The translations under genes and the position numbers were made by a program. A DNA stretch of 64,000 bases from Cheilinus undulatus (Eukaryota > Chordata > Actinopteri > Labriformes > Labridae), in assembly GCF_018320785.1 (NCBI RefSeq), contig NC_054886.1, positions 10,849,207 to 10,913,206 of the forward strand, given 5' to 3'. Under the pieces are notes generated by a model. That model did no database searches, was not told the origin of the DNA, and saw nothing but the letters and a program-made list of their open reading frames with translations. Shown here piece by piece: positions 35,216 to 47,945 of this stretch (position 1 is its first letter; each line of letters opens with the position of its first letter).

Positions 35216-36790
35216 AGTCTTTGCCAGGCGGTTTTCTCCACCGCATCTGTAGCATTTTCTAATGTCTGGCTAGAGCTTTGGTCGTGTGTTGCCGACCTTT
35301 TTCGCCAACCTAGCTGCTCCTTTCCATTTACCAGGTTCCTTCATGCCATGTCAATCCATAAAGTCTCTGTTTGTCACCCTCATTGCTTATATAAACTTGA
35401 GTGCAAGTCTCCTGACCGGCCTTGGCATCAATTATATCCACTGAGAAACGTCATTTTGTCTTGTCTAGTCTAAACTTTTCTCCAATTACCCTTCGAGAAT
35501 TTTAGAAATGTCCTGCCCTTCCCAAACGCTTTCTCAGGGAGCTTTCCCAGATGAATATGAAATATATATATATTCATGCAATGGAGATATCAAACAGTCT
35601 ATGTGTCCTGTCAAGTTAGCTGTTTATTATCCACAGGGCTTTATGTTGTAAACTTTTGGAATCCATCAATTCTCAACCCACAGACCTAGGGACAGAACAA
35701 TTACACACCCCAAACTAATCACTCTGCCAAAGCACACAATTCAGTCTAGCACTTCAACTGGCATCTCAGACAGTTGTGGTCAGCCATATTAGCGTTAAAC
35801 CTAGTCTTGTTCAAAAGTCAGTCTCTTTGAGCTTAATCTAGAGAATTTTTAGACATTTCTGTCGTTGTTTTAGGTTGTTGCTATGAACAAACATTTGTAT
35901 AAAGAAATCATTTTTGTCTACTCATGTTGATAAAGGGATTTCAGTCTTGATATATTCCTGTATGGTACATTTAGACCAAATAAAAATAGTGTGATTAATT
36001 TGGGATTAATCACATGTTAAGTATGAAAGTTGTGACATCAATTAAAAATCAAGATTAAAAATTCTAATCTCTTAACAGCCCTAATAAAAATGCAGGTGAA
36101 AACCTGAAAACGTTTAGTTTATGAATGTTATGAGAAACAGCTGACCTGGTGCGTTCTGAAGTTCGGTGTGATCCACAATCCAGACTGACTAACAGACCAC
36201 CGAGGCTGAAAGAAAAACAACATGTAGTCAGTCTTTATTAATCTTGACTGGCCTTGGCATCAATTAAATCCAAAGAGGAACTTGGTCATTAACAATCTAT
36301 GGTGACAGTGGACTGTCAGCTCAAGAGTTGCGCATGTGCATAACATCTTTCTGTCTTGTTCAGACTCTTCATTTGTGCCACTGATCACTAGATCTCTCAT
36401 CACTGTCAATGAGAATTCATAGTCCTGCTCCAGATTTCTCAGTTCTGCCACATAATCACCCACACTTTGCTTTTTTTCTAGAGCCCCCTGTTGGCACAAA
36501 GATGCAACAACATTCCACAGTCACTTCATGACACAGGGGAAGGGCACAAATTTTAGACATTTTAGAATATATCCAAAATCTGTACATATTAATGATTATT
36601 TTCAAGGCTCCAGTTTCAAACCAGGACACCCAAGAAGTTTTCTGAGAGGTATCAAGGATGATTGGAGCAACAGTGTGGCATCAATTTTGACACAGACAGA
36701 CAGACAGACAGACGGACGTTGCAATTATAGTAGTAGGACATTTGTCTGTTATGTGTCTGATGTTACTGACCCCCTCTGACAGTTTCTGAA

Positions 36791-36846
36791 CCACAAGCGA
36801 GCCCTTGTGGTCCGTTATGAGCGACTCTGCGGCCGCTCATAACGGA
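36791..36846. repeat. Two adjacent perfect hairpins inside a ruined exon
   Basis: ccacaag (36791-36797) pairs with cttgtgg (36804-36810), and immediately afterwards tccgttatgagcg (36811-36823) pairs with cgctcataacgga (36834-36846), with a 10-base loop. The sister exons at 39318 and 41240 have only the right-hand arm (ataacgg). The left arm is therefore a secondary inverted copy. Confidence 0.85.
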
Positions 36847-37129
36847 CCTGAAAGGAGAAGAAACTGCAAATTTTGTTTCCTCTTTGACACAACCAACTAC
36901 TTTATTTGACTTTGATTCAGACTTTTTTGTGACCTTGGCTTCAGATGAGGAGTTTTAGACCATTGTACTGATGAAAATATTCTACCAGATATACTTAGAA
37001 AAACCTAGGCCACTTTTTTTGCATAACATTTCCATTCTTCACACTAGAGGAATTGATAAGATACATGCATGTGAAGTACTTAATGTGCTTTTTAATTTCT
37101 AGAAGACCTCAGGATGGAGCTCTGAAATA

Positions 37130-38200
37130 AGATAAGCCAGTTGTAATTACTGATAACTGTTCACCTCCAAGCCCACACTGACCACGTATATATAAGAATA
37201 CCAGCAAGCCCTCAATTCTGCCTGGTCCACCTACTACTCCCAAATTATCCTTTCCAGCTCCTCCAACCCTAAAGCTCTTATCGCCACTGTCAATAAACTC
37301 CTTAAACCCTATAACAATAGCCCCTCAATCTTCCCCATTGACAAATGCAACACATCCCTATCAAATTTCCAATCTAAAATTTACAACATTTACAGCGGAT
37401 TAAGCAACCTCCCGTCCACCCCTGACCCCATCCAATCAAACCTCCTTAAAAAATGTCTCTTAGCCATCTCTACTGTCATTACCACCATCATCAACTCCTT
37501 CCTTTGCATGCACTGGTTCTGTTCCCCTATCCCTAAAACTTGCAGCTGTTACCCCATCCTCAAAAACCTGAATCTAACCCTGATCACATGACTAACTCCC
37601 AGCCCATCTCCAACCTCCCCTTTCTGTCAAAAATTCTGGAATGCGCCATCGCCACACAACTCAAGTCCCACTTCTCCCATAACAAACTTTATGAACCATT
37701 CCAATCCCACCTCTGACCCCAACACAGCACTGAAACAGCACTAGTGAAAGTCACCAACAACCTCCTCTTCTTACTTCCTCTGACTCCGGCCACATCAACA
37801 TCCCCATCGTCCTGGACCTCTCAGCTGCATTTGATACCATCAACCACTCCATCCTGCTCTCCCATCTGGAACATTCACTTAACATCACTGATACAACACT
37901 TTCCTGGATTAAATCACGCACAGACAACAATTCATTCACATCAACAACTGCTCCTCCTCCACCACTCCCCTGACACTAGGCATCCCCCAAGGTTCGGTGC
38001 TTGGTCATTATCTAACTGCTCCCTCTTGGTAATATCATTCGCCACCATGGACTTCACTTCACTGTTACACTGACGACATCCAGCTTTACATCTCCACCAC
38101 CTCCATCACCACAAACACACACTACACCTTAAACAACTGCCTCTCTGAAAAAAACCCCCCTGATGAACAACAATTTCCTTTCACTAAAATACAATTAAAA
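37130..38200 (+). mobile_element. Decayed LINE reverse-transcriptase relic
   Basis: Frame-shifting plus-strand sequence keeps the order of a non-LTR reverse transcriptase: ISNLPFLSKILECAIATQLK (about 37600-37670), HSTETALVKVTNNLL (about 37730), VLDLSAAFDTINHSILL (about 37810-37860), LGIPQGSVLG (about 37975) and a YTDDIQLYIS form of the YADD active site (about 38065). At least three frameshifts and several stops are present, so it is inactive. It separates two of the tandem exon blocks of unit C and belongs to a different LINE lineage from the 58.8-kb element. Confidence 0.8.
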
Positions 38201-41171
38201 ATCAAGATTAAGGATTCTAATCTCTTTACAGACCTAATAAAAATGTAGGTGAAAACCTCAAAAACATTTAGTTTATGAATGTTATGAGAAACAGCTCACC
38301 TGGTGCTGGAAGGTAGGTGTGATCTGACGTTCAGGTTGTCGAAAACACCACTGAGGCTGAAAGAAAAACAGGATTTTTCAAAAAAATGTATTTGATTAGG
38401 ACAGTGCATGTCAATCAACATTTCTGCAATATACATCAATGTAAATATGCTGGTAATAGCACAACTTTATCAATCCTGACCAGCCTTGGCACCAATTATA
38501 TACACGAGAAACTCTGTCGTTAACAATCTACGGTGGCAGTGGCTCGTTAGCTCAAAGGTTGCACATGTGCACAATGTCATTTTGTCTTGTCTAGACTAAA
38601 ATTTCCTTCAATTACCTTTCCAAACGCTTTCTCAGGGAGCTTTCCCAGATGAAAACGGAATATATTCATGCAATGAGTTTACAAAACAGTCTATCTGGTG
38701 TGTCAGGTTAGCTGTTTACTGCTGACAGGGCGTTATGTTTTAAACTTAAGAGATCCGTCAAATTTTCAACCCACTGGCATAAAGGACAGCACGATTACAC
38801 AAACCAAAATCTAATCACTCTGCCAAAACACACAATTCAGTCAGGCACTTCAACAGGCATTTCAGATAGTTGCGGTCAGCCATATACTAGGCTTTAAACC
38901 TATTTTTGTTCATAAGTCAGTTTGTCCTCCTACAGCAGCCTCCACTGCCAATGATCACTCAATCTCTCATCATTGTCAATGAAAATTCACAGTCCTGCTC
39001 CAGATCTCTCAGTTCTGCCACATAATCCCCCCACACTTTTGCTTTTTACTCTGCCCCCTGTTGGCCCAAACATGCAATTGATTTCCACAGTCACTTCATG
39101 ACACAGGGGAAGGTCCCAAATTCTGACATTTTAGAATTATATTGAAAATCTGTTCATATCTGTAATTTTTTCAAGGCACCAGTTTCAAACCAGTACACCC
39201 AAGAAGTTTTCTGAGCGGTATCAAGGACAATTAGAGCAACGGTGTGGTGTCAAATTGAGACAGACGGACTGACAGACAGACAGGTGGCCAAATAATAGTA
39301 GGATGTATGGCTGTTACCTGTCTGATGTTTTTGACCTCATCTGCCAATCTCTGACACACATGCAAGCTCTCCAACAGACTCTGTGGCTGCTTATAACGGA
39401 TCTGAAAGGAGAAGAAACTGTAAATTTGATTTCCTCTTTGACACAACCAACTACTTTATTTGACTTTGATTCAGACTTTTTTGTGACCTTGGCTTCAGAT
39501 GAGGAGTTCCAGACCAGTTCACTGATAAAAATATCCTACCAGATCTTCTTAGAAAAACATATGCCACCTGTTTGCATAACTTTTTTTCTATTCTTCACAC
39601 TAGAGGAAGTGATAAGATACATGCATCTGAGGTACTTTATACATTTCTTTATCATTTCTAAAAGGTTTCAGGACGTGGCTGTTGAAAAATGTTCAGGCAG
39701 TCATAGTTATTGTCAGGAAGGAGTCTCTTCACTCGTGATGCAAAACTGTTGAACATCAAAAACAACAATAATCCATCAGAAACATCAGAAAAGGAATCCC
39801 TGCAGTGATCTCTGGACAACATCCAACATCTAAATGCACCTGAGCACATTTAAACACATCTAAACACATAGAAACCCTCTGCCTTAGGGCAACATGGGAA
39901 AACTCTGCCTATAGAAAAATGAGGGCTGTCAAAGTTAGCCCATTAATGACTCTGTTACTTGGAGTTTGTAGAGTCTAAAATACCCCTCACTACTTGCTGG
40001 CTAAGTACACTGCCAATGCAGAGAGGAGCATTCAGTCTCTTTGAGCTTAATCTAGAGAACTTTTTGGACATTATCTGTTGTTTTGGGTTTTTGCCATGAA
40101 CAACCATTTGCATAAAGAAAGCATTTTTGTCTACTCATGTTGATAAGGGGATTTCAATCTTGATATATTCCTGTATGGTACATTTAGACCAAATAAAAAT
40201 AGTGTGATTAATTTGGGATTAATCACAAGTTAACTATGAATGTTTATGAATGTTATGAGAAACAGTTCACCTGGTGCTCTCTGAAGATAGGTGTGATCCG
40301 ATATTCAGATTGTCCAACAAATGACAGAGGCAGAAAGAAAAACAACATGTAATTGGTCTTTATTAAATCCTGACTGGCCTTGGCTTCAATTATATCCAAG
40401 AAACTCTGTCATTAACTATCTTTATTGGCAGCAGCCTGTCAGCTCAAAGGGTGTGTATGTACACCACATCATTTTGTCTTGTCTAGGCTAAACTGTCCTC
40501 CAACTACCTGTTGAGATGACCAGGGAATGCCCTGCCCTTCCCAAACGCTTTCTCTGGGAGCTTTCCCAGATGAAAATGGAATATATTCATGCAATGGGTA
40601 TAAAAAACACCCTGTCATGTCAAGTTAGCTGTTTACTGTTGACAGGGCTTTATGTTTTAAACTATCAAATCTAGGGGGACAGCACAAATACACACCCCAA
40701 AAACTAATCACTCTGCCAAAACACACAATTCAGTCAGGCACTTCAACAGGCATTTCAGATAGTTGCGGTCAGCCATATATTAGACTTTAAACCTAGTCTT
40801 GTTCATAAGTCAGTTTGTCCTCCTACAGCAGCCTCCGCTGCATTCTTCCTCATTTGTGCCAATGACCACTCATTCTCTTATTATTGTCAATGAAAATTCA
40901 CAGTCCTGCTCCAGATCCCTCAGTTCTGCCACATAATCACCCGCCCACTTTGCTTTTTACTCTGCAGCCCCCTGTTGGCACAAAGATGCAATAGACTTCC
41001 ACAGTCACTTTATGACAAAGGAGAGGGTCCCAAATTATGGTATTTTAGGATTTTATTAAAAATCTGTATATATTCATGATTTTTTCAAGGCACCAGTTTC
41101 AAACCAGTACACCCAAGAAGTTTTCTGAGAGGTATCAAGGACAATCAGAACAACTGTGGCGTGTTAAATCC

Positions 41172-41203
<32 letters not shown>

Positions 41204-43060
41204 GTCACCAATTACAGTAGTAGGACATTTGCCTGTTATCTGTGTGATGTTGCTGACCTTCTCTGACAGTCTCTGAAGAATATTCCTGCTCTCCAACAGA
41301 CTCTGCGGCCGATCATAACGGAACTGAAAGGAGAAGAAAGTTTTATTTCCTCTTTGACACAACCAACTACTTTATTTTACTTTTTTGTGACCTTGGCTTC
41401 AGATGAGGAGTTCCAGACAATTATACTGATAAAAATATCCTACCAGATCTACTCAGAAAAACCTAAGCCACCTGTTTGCATGACTTTTTCTTTTTTTCCA
41501 AACAACAACCATAATTTATCAGCTCCTTTAAAAGCATCTCAGAGCTCTAACTCAGCACATTCAATTTTTCATGATTGTAATTTGTTTTTACAAATCAGTG
41601 CTATTGGTCACCCTTTACATCTGTCAGTGGGTTTTTAACTAATTCTAAATGAATAAAATATGTAAAAAGATGTATTTTTTATTCCCTAAAAACCTCGGAT
41701 TTTGAAGTCTTGAAAGAATGAATCATTTTTACAAGCTGAAAATAATTGAAATTACATGTATCTCAAAGAAAAAACAAGTTAAACAAAGGTAAGTCTCATT
41801 GAATCTACTTGAAAATGTAAGTAAATTTCACTTCAACTTTTTTGTTCTTGAACTTTAACAGAGTAGCAGTTTTTTTTAAAGATTAATTTGGCTTATCTAC
41901 AAAAATAATGTATGCAAAAAGTTGCCTAGGTTTTGTGGGTTGGGCTGAATATTTTTTATCAGTGCACAGCTCGATAAATCCTCAGATTCTTTTTTTCTAC
42001 AGGAAAAAAATCCAATGAAAATGGAGACTGTCAAAGTTAACCCATTAATGCCAAAGGCAGGCCATGCTGGACTGTTTACAATGGAGATGCTCAGACAACT
42101 CTGCAAGAAACAAACTTTTAACAGTCTTTGTTCTCATTGGACTGTATCATTCTGTTTTGAGCCCACTTGGTGTAACGGGATTTTTCTGTTAGCCTTTATT
42201 TCCCCATGTGAGGCTGAAATTCTCTGTTTTCAGGGTAAAGGACCCAGGAATGATCTTAAAGAGATTTAAAATTGAACTGACCATGTACTTTATGAATATG
42301 TGTGATGATGAGATTTGTTGTTATGTGTTAGGCTGCTGAGAACAACAGAGGAGTAACTTCTAGAAGTCTGAAGTTGGACACTGCATTATGGTGTTATTCA
42401 GTATTGTAACATTAAGGTCAGTATCCATTACCATGCTATGTAGCATTCAGTCTCTTTGAGCTTAATCTAGATATATTTTTAACATTTCTGTTGTTGTTTT
42501 GGATTGTTTCCATGAACAAACATTTGCATAAAGAAAGCATTTTTGTCCACTCATGTTGATAAGGGGATATTCATCTTGATTTATTCCTGTATGGTACATT
42601 TAGACCAGATAGAAATGGAAAAAAAAATTTGGGATGAATCAAAAGTTAACTCTGAAAGTTGTGACATCAATTGAAAATCAAGATTCAAAAATTTAATTTC
42701 TTGACAGCCCTAATAAAAATGTAGGTGAAAACCTGAAAACATTTAGTTTATGATTATTATGAGAAATAGCTGACCTGGTACTCATTGAAGGTAGGTCTGC
42801 CACCAGTCTTGTAAGAGTGTACAGCACGCCGGCGAAGCTGAAGAAAACCAACATTTAATCAGTTTAAATCAATCCTGGTGTTCAGAATCAACTGCATAGA
42901 AGATTCAACCCCAAATTGAAATAAAACACTGAAACAGCTACCTGACAAACATTTAGTTTATGAATGTTACGAGAAATAGCTGACCTGGTACTCATTGAAG
43001 GTAGGTCTGTTGCCAGTCTTGTAAGAGTGTACAGCACGCCGGGGAGGCTGAAGAAAACCA

Positions 43061-43326
43061 ACATTTAATCAGTATAAATTAATTATTAGTTGTAACAATA
43101 AGGCTTAGTGCATCTGCACTCTCTCCTGCTCATTTGATAATTTTACTGAAAAAGAAAAAACTGCAAAATACTGAAAATCACTGCAAAAAATTCATTGAGA
43201 AAAAGGAAATGTCATAGTGCTACTGACATGATTAAACCGAATTTTTAAATTACTTTTCCTTTTAATTACTTGAGCCTCTAAAAACCAAGGAACAGAATAC
43301 AGAATTTCCATAATATATTAATGATC

Positions 43327-43373
<47 letters not shown>

Positions 43374-46000
43374 CCTCTCCACACAGGTACATACTTACTG
43401 ATGGTGACATGATCTTAGTTTCAGTGTACCTTTCACATTTTAAGGAGGGCTGTCTGTCTGTATCAGGTATTGATAAACTAGTAGAACGAATATTAATTAG
43501 ATGAGGATTAGATTGGGTTATTTATTTAAAGAAAAAAAATGCACTAATAAAAGGGCACTTACTTTCAAGGAAGAAAAAAGGCAGGTGCTCAAGCCCCCTT
43601 TGACGTCTATGTATGCGCGTGCCTGGCGCAATGGTCAGTAATATCAGTGTGTCATCGTCCTCCGTTTCATCATCTTCATCAAATAAATATTTCCTTACTG
43701 CTCTGTTCATTGTAATTATAGACCACGCCTGTGTAAACGTATGTCTGTAGTTGTTTCAGTTTTGGCTGCTGTTCATTCATGGTAAAAGAAATCCTGAATG
43801 TATAAATTAATTGATAAAATATCAATTTATAAAGCAGGAAGTTAAACACCATCAAGGATGATTTCTCTGAACTATTAATGGCCAATGACTGATTTCCAGA
43901 CCTACTAGTTCGTCTGATAATAGTGTGTTTTATGTAATTTAATAAAAACAGCAGGGATACAGATGTGTGTTTTTTTTTTTTCCTTTTTCCAGCCTCTGAG
44001 TCACACATATCCAATCATCATCTAATGGGCCAACAGGTGTGCGTTTTGCTGCATGTCTCTGCAGGAATGTGATCTCGGATTGAAAATGGTATTTTATCTT
44101 TTTTTCTGTCTCACTGGCATTGTGGTGTTGGTGATCTAAGTGCATAGCCACTGATGTGCCACATGGCCTGTGGCAAAACAAGCGTGTCCATCTTGTTGGG
44201 GAGGGAGTGGGCAGGTGCAGAGATGCCTGGTATGGCAGGTTTGTGTGGGGCTGCTCTTAGCTTGCAGCCTCGCTCGTTTTCCCCACTTCCGCTTTCTCGC
44301 ACAACGCCATCTATGCCTCCCCCCCATCTGGCTGTAGGTGTTGTGCTGCTTTCAGGTCCTCCTCCTTTCAGTCTCCGAGTGCCCCATTCTCCGGATAATC
44401 TCCATTGGGACAGATGCTAACTCTGCAGGCACGCTTCCTTTGCAGTAGTCAAAGACATAGTCTCTTATACACAGAAGTTGAGTGTAGGGATTTGTTTTGC
44501 TGCTAGTGATGGGGCGCCAGGCCACTGTGTTCATACGCACCACCATGCTACCTCAGTAGGTAGCATTCAGTAGTCTCCTGTTGATCAGGCAGTGTTCTGT
44601 GGCAGTTACTTCCATTTGTTGTAAGCCTTTAAGCTAACCAAGAGTTGTAATTGAGACTGAGATCTTCCCTTTCGTCTTTTTTGTGTTTTTCTTGATGGAA
44701 ATTTCCCGTTCTTTCTCTCAAAGGTGTCCTGGACCATCCATCTTGTTTGTTGTCATAGGTTTCAACACATGTTGATTTAATGTAAAATAACACTACAATT
44801 CCAAGATATAACTAAAGAGTTCATCTGAAATTGTGGGCGGTTTGACATCTGCATCCCATCAGAGCTACTTCTTTAGTGGAGTAGTTGCAAAAGAGTATCT
44901 ACGTATATGCACAACTGGCACAATTGTTTGTGCTAAAGTCCACGCTATTAGAATGGTGCAACAAAATCTTAGTGGATCTCTCCCAAAAAGTGTCTGCTTG
45001 ATCTCAAATCTTTATTTGATCAAACTTCCTGCACCCATGCTTCTACCTTGCACCATTGCAGTCGACTTCTTTTTGGCTGTTAGATTTTTAACATGTGTGT
45101 GTATGTGATAGTATGTTGGGACTTCTTAGTGAGATCAAAGCAAATTTCTCCTGGAGAACAGCACAGCAACAACAGGCAGAGCAAACATGATTAGTCCATC
45201 TTCTACCTGTTTCTCATTGGTTGGGTAAACAAAGAATTAAAGAGCAAGAATAGGTTTAGAGTGCACAGAGAAAGTTTGTACACCACAGAACGTCAGTAAG
45301 TCATAATCTTAAAATGCTAGAATGCGCTCCTGAGTTTTGCAACAATATTGACTCCGTAAACCAAAGCTCAAAATGACAGCAGCAATTCCTGCATGACCTT
45401 GTCTATGTCAGACCTAATTTAAAACATCTTAAAATATTCCCTGCTACATTTCCAAGCTCATAGGTCTGCTGTTTTCATGATGACCCATTATTCACCATGA
45501 CGCAGGAAGTTGTTCTTTGAAGGGCAACATTGCTCTAAACTAGGACTGGGTTAAAAAAAAAAATCGATTTTCCGATTTAGATCGATTCGTTAAAAAAATT
45601 ATGATATCAATTCATATAATCCAAGGAATGATCTTTAATATCTGCCTTTTCCTTCTCCTGTCGGCTCCTCATGCTACCAGTCTCAGACTTACATCACTTA
45701 TGACCAGCACTTGCCTTAAAAGAGTTTAGACTGATTCAAGGTTTAAATCTTACATCCAATCATCTTATTTTGGATATCTAGACGCGTTATTAATACGAGC
45801 TGGACATCTCTTCCTCAAACGTAAACCTCAGCTGATGCAGTGAGAGCAACTGAGCTATGTGGGTGACTCAGTGGAGAGCGCTTAAGCTGCTGCTGCAGAC
45901 TCATACACACAATAGTGATTGTCTGGGGTGCTACGTTCGAGAGAAGCAAACCCTGACTGTTTTGTGAAACCCCTCTACATCAAAAGGGTTAGAATGAAAA
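43061..46000. other. Unit C intron 1, no gene recognised
   Basis: This is the long first intron of unit C. It contains a (TAT)n microsatellite at 43327-43372 and a block at about 45550-45620 with cgattttccgatttagatcg and atcgattcgtt words, which looks like a dispersed repeat. Overlapping open frames at 44111-44546 and 44833-45108 are unassigned: they read on both strands and show no domain I can name. Confidence 0.45.
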
Positions 46001-46363
46001 AACTTGCCTTTTTCCTCATGATTTTAATTTCAGTCTGGTTCTCTTCAGGTGTTGTATTCTCCGCCATTATTTATCCAGAGTCTGCTAAAGGTTACACCAA
46101 TAAAACACACATGCAGGGCAGAATATGAAGTAAATCTGATCCATTGTTCCAAACAAAGTTTCCTTAAACTATAAAAACGAAATTGAATAAATAATCCCAT
46201 GACTTACTTTCTGTGTGTGATGTTTCTGTATAGATGTCGTCGTGTTTGTGAAGTCTGAACTTTGGATAGTTTTATGTTCTCATAATAAATGTTATAAAAC
46301 CACCCCCTGGATGTAACTTTAAACCCCTGAATGAGGACTTTGATCAGATTTAATCTGGTCATA

Positions 46364-47945
46364 CAGTTACAAGAAAAAGTATGTGAACCCTTTGGGATTT
46401 CTTGGATTTCTGCATAAATTGGTCTTAAAATGTGTTCTGATCTTCATCTAAGTCACAACAATAGACAAACACAGTCTGCTTAAACTAATACCACACAAAA
46501 ATGATGTGTTTTCATGTTTTTATTGAACAAAACATGTAAACATTCACAGTGCAGGGTGGAAAAAGTATGTGAACCCCTAGGCTAATGACTGGTTGACCCT
46601 CCTTTGGCAGCAATAACCTCAACCAAACGTTTCCTGTAGTTGCAGATCAGACCAGATTTTGGACCAATCCTCTTTACAAAACTGTTTCAGTTCAGCAATA
46701 TTATTGGGATCTCTCTTGACGCCATGCTGCAGCATCTCAATCCGGTTGAGGTCAGGACTCTGACTGGGCCACTCCAGAAGGCGTATTTTCTTCTGTTGAA
46801 GGCATTCTGTTGTTGATTTACTTCTATGCTTTGGGTCATTGTCTTGTTGCATCACCCATCCTCTGTTGAGCTTCAGTTGGTGGACAGGTGGTCTTAAGTT
46901 TTCCTGCAAAATGTCTTGATAAACTTGGGAATTCATTTTTCCATCAATGACAGCAATCCGTCCAGGCCCTGAGGCAGCAAAGCAGCCCCCAACCATGATG
47001 GCCCCTCCATCATATTTCACAGTTGGGATGAGGTTTTGATGTTGGTGTGCTGTGCCTTTTTTTCTCCACACAAAGCGTTGTGTGTTCCTTCCAAACAACT
47101 CAATTTTGGTTTCATCTGTGCACAGAATATTTTGCCAGTAGTGCTGTGGAACATCCAGGTGCTCTTTCGTAGACTTCAAACGTGCAGCAATGTTTTTTTT
47201 TGGACAGCAGTGGCTTCCTCTGTGGTTTCCCTCCATGAACTCCATTCTTGTTTAATGTTTTACTTATTGTAGATTTGTCAACACAAATGTTAGCATGTGC
47301 CAGAGATTTCTGTCAGTCTTTAGCTGACACTCTAGGATTCTTCTTCACCTCATTGAGCATTCTGCGCTGTGCTCTTGCAGTCATCTTTACAAGACAACCA
47401 CGCCTAGGGAGAGTAGCAACAGTGCTGATCTTTCTCCATTTGTAGACAGTCTGTCTTCCCATGGACACATGAACATCAAGACTTTTAGAGATACTTTTGT
47501 AATCCTTTCCAGCTTCATGCAGGTCAACAATTCTTGATCGAAGGTCTTCTGAGAGCTCTTTTGTGCCAGGCATGGGTCACATCAGGCAATGCTTCTTGAG
47601 AACAGCAAATTCAAAACTGATGTGTGTTTTTATAGAGCAGGGCAGCTTTAACCAACACATCCAATCTCATCACATTGATTGGACTACAGGTTGGCTGACT
47701 CCTGGCTCCAATTAGCTCTTAGAGATGTCATTAGCCTAGGGGTTCACATACTTTTTCCACCCTGCACTGTGAATGTTTACATGTTTTGTTCAATAAAAAC
47801 ATGAAAACATATCATTTTTTGTGTGGTATTAGTTTAAGCAGACTGTGTTTGTCTATTGTTGTGACTTCGATGAACACATTTTAAGACCAATTTATGCAGA
47901 AATCCAAGAAATCCCAAAAGGTTCACATACTTTTTCTTGCAACTG
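46364..47945 (-). mobile_element. Tc1-like transposon of IR/DR type, structurally complete, transposase broken
   Basis: The ends CAGTTACAAGAAAAAGTATG and CAGTTGCAAGAAAAAGTATG (reverse-complemented) are flanked by TA. The inverted repeats are about 220 bases long and differ at few positions. Each carries the direct repeat aaaaagtatgtgaaccc at its outer and inner end, the IR/DR layout. The transposase starts at 47573 with an N-terminal helix-turn-helix ([20 protein letters not shown], then RQTVYKWRK). The DDE domain has the motifs CTDETK, QQDNDPKH and SPDLNRIE, with R where Tc1 enzymes usually have P. A TGA at about 47311 (after VSAKD) and a frameshift at the poly-A run near 47193-47200 separate the halves. 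It is non-autonomous, but could be mobilised in trans if a relative is active. It sits about 300 bases upstream of unit C exon 1. Confidence 0.92.

Larger units (their letters stand above)
35820..43060. repeat. Tandem blocks of about 2-2.5 kb within unit C
   Basis: Ordered markers recur: a hAT-like tail (gagcttaatctag to aacagcccta) at 35826, 38180 (partial), 40037 and 42448; a proximal exon at 36149, 38300, 40272 and 42775; the word agtcctgctccagat at 36421, 38991 and 40903; a GACA microsatellite at about 36695, 39260 and 41172; a 28-codon exon at 36766, 39318 and 41240; and a cttcagatgagg remnant at 36940, 39490 and 41397. The blocks are therefore three to four tandem duplications of an exon pair together with a transposon tail. 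Confidence 0.8.
35216..46067 (-). pseudogene. Unit C: partial coiled-coil gene with multiplied exons
   Basis: Exon 1 (46008-46067) reads MAENTTPEENQTEIKIMRKK and ends at a GC donor (AAG|gcaagt). Phase-0 exons with flanking splice sites follow: 42985-43047 and 42775-42837 (21 codons each, RRAVHSYKTG), 41240-41323 (FRYDRPQSLLES, donor GT changed to AT), 39318-39401 (IRYKQPQSLLES, donor intact), 38300-38356 (19 codons) and 36149-36208. Small exons reading WNSSSEAK occur near 41390 and 39490; the one near 36940 has a stop. The exon at about 36766-36848 is wrecked. No intact counterparts of the five distal exons, including SPRY, exist before the 3' end at about 31.7 kb. Either it is a pseudogene, or it could yield a short coiled-coil product or feed exons into gene A transcripts. 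Confidence 0.6.

Noticed and set aside
35216-43060. Reading unit C as a third complete functional SPRY gene
   Set aside because: No intact distal exons or SPRY exon exist between its coils and its 3' end, and several splice sites are mutated.
44111-44546. Cluster of overlapping open frames on both strands
   Set aside because: No frame shows a recognisable domain, they contradict each other, and they lie in the long first intron of unit C.
44833-45108. 91-codon plus-strand frame with hydrophobic C-terminus
   Set aside because: Single isolated frame with no homology I can recognise and no signals around it; left unassigned.
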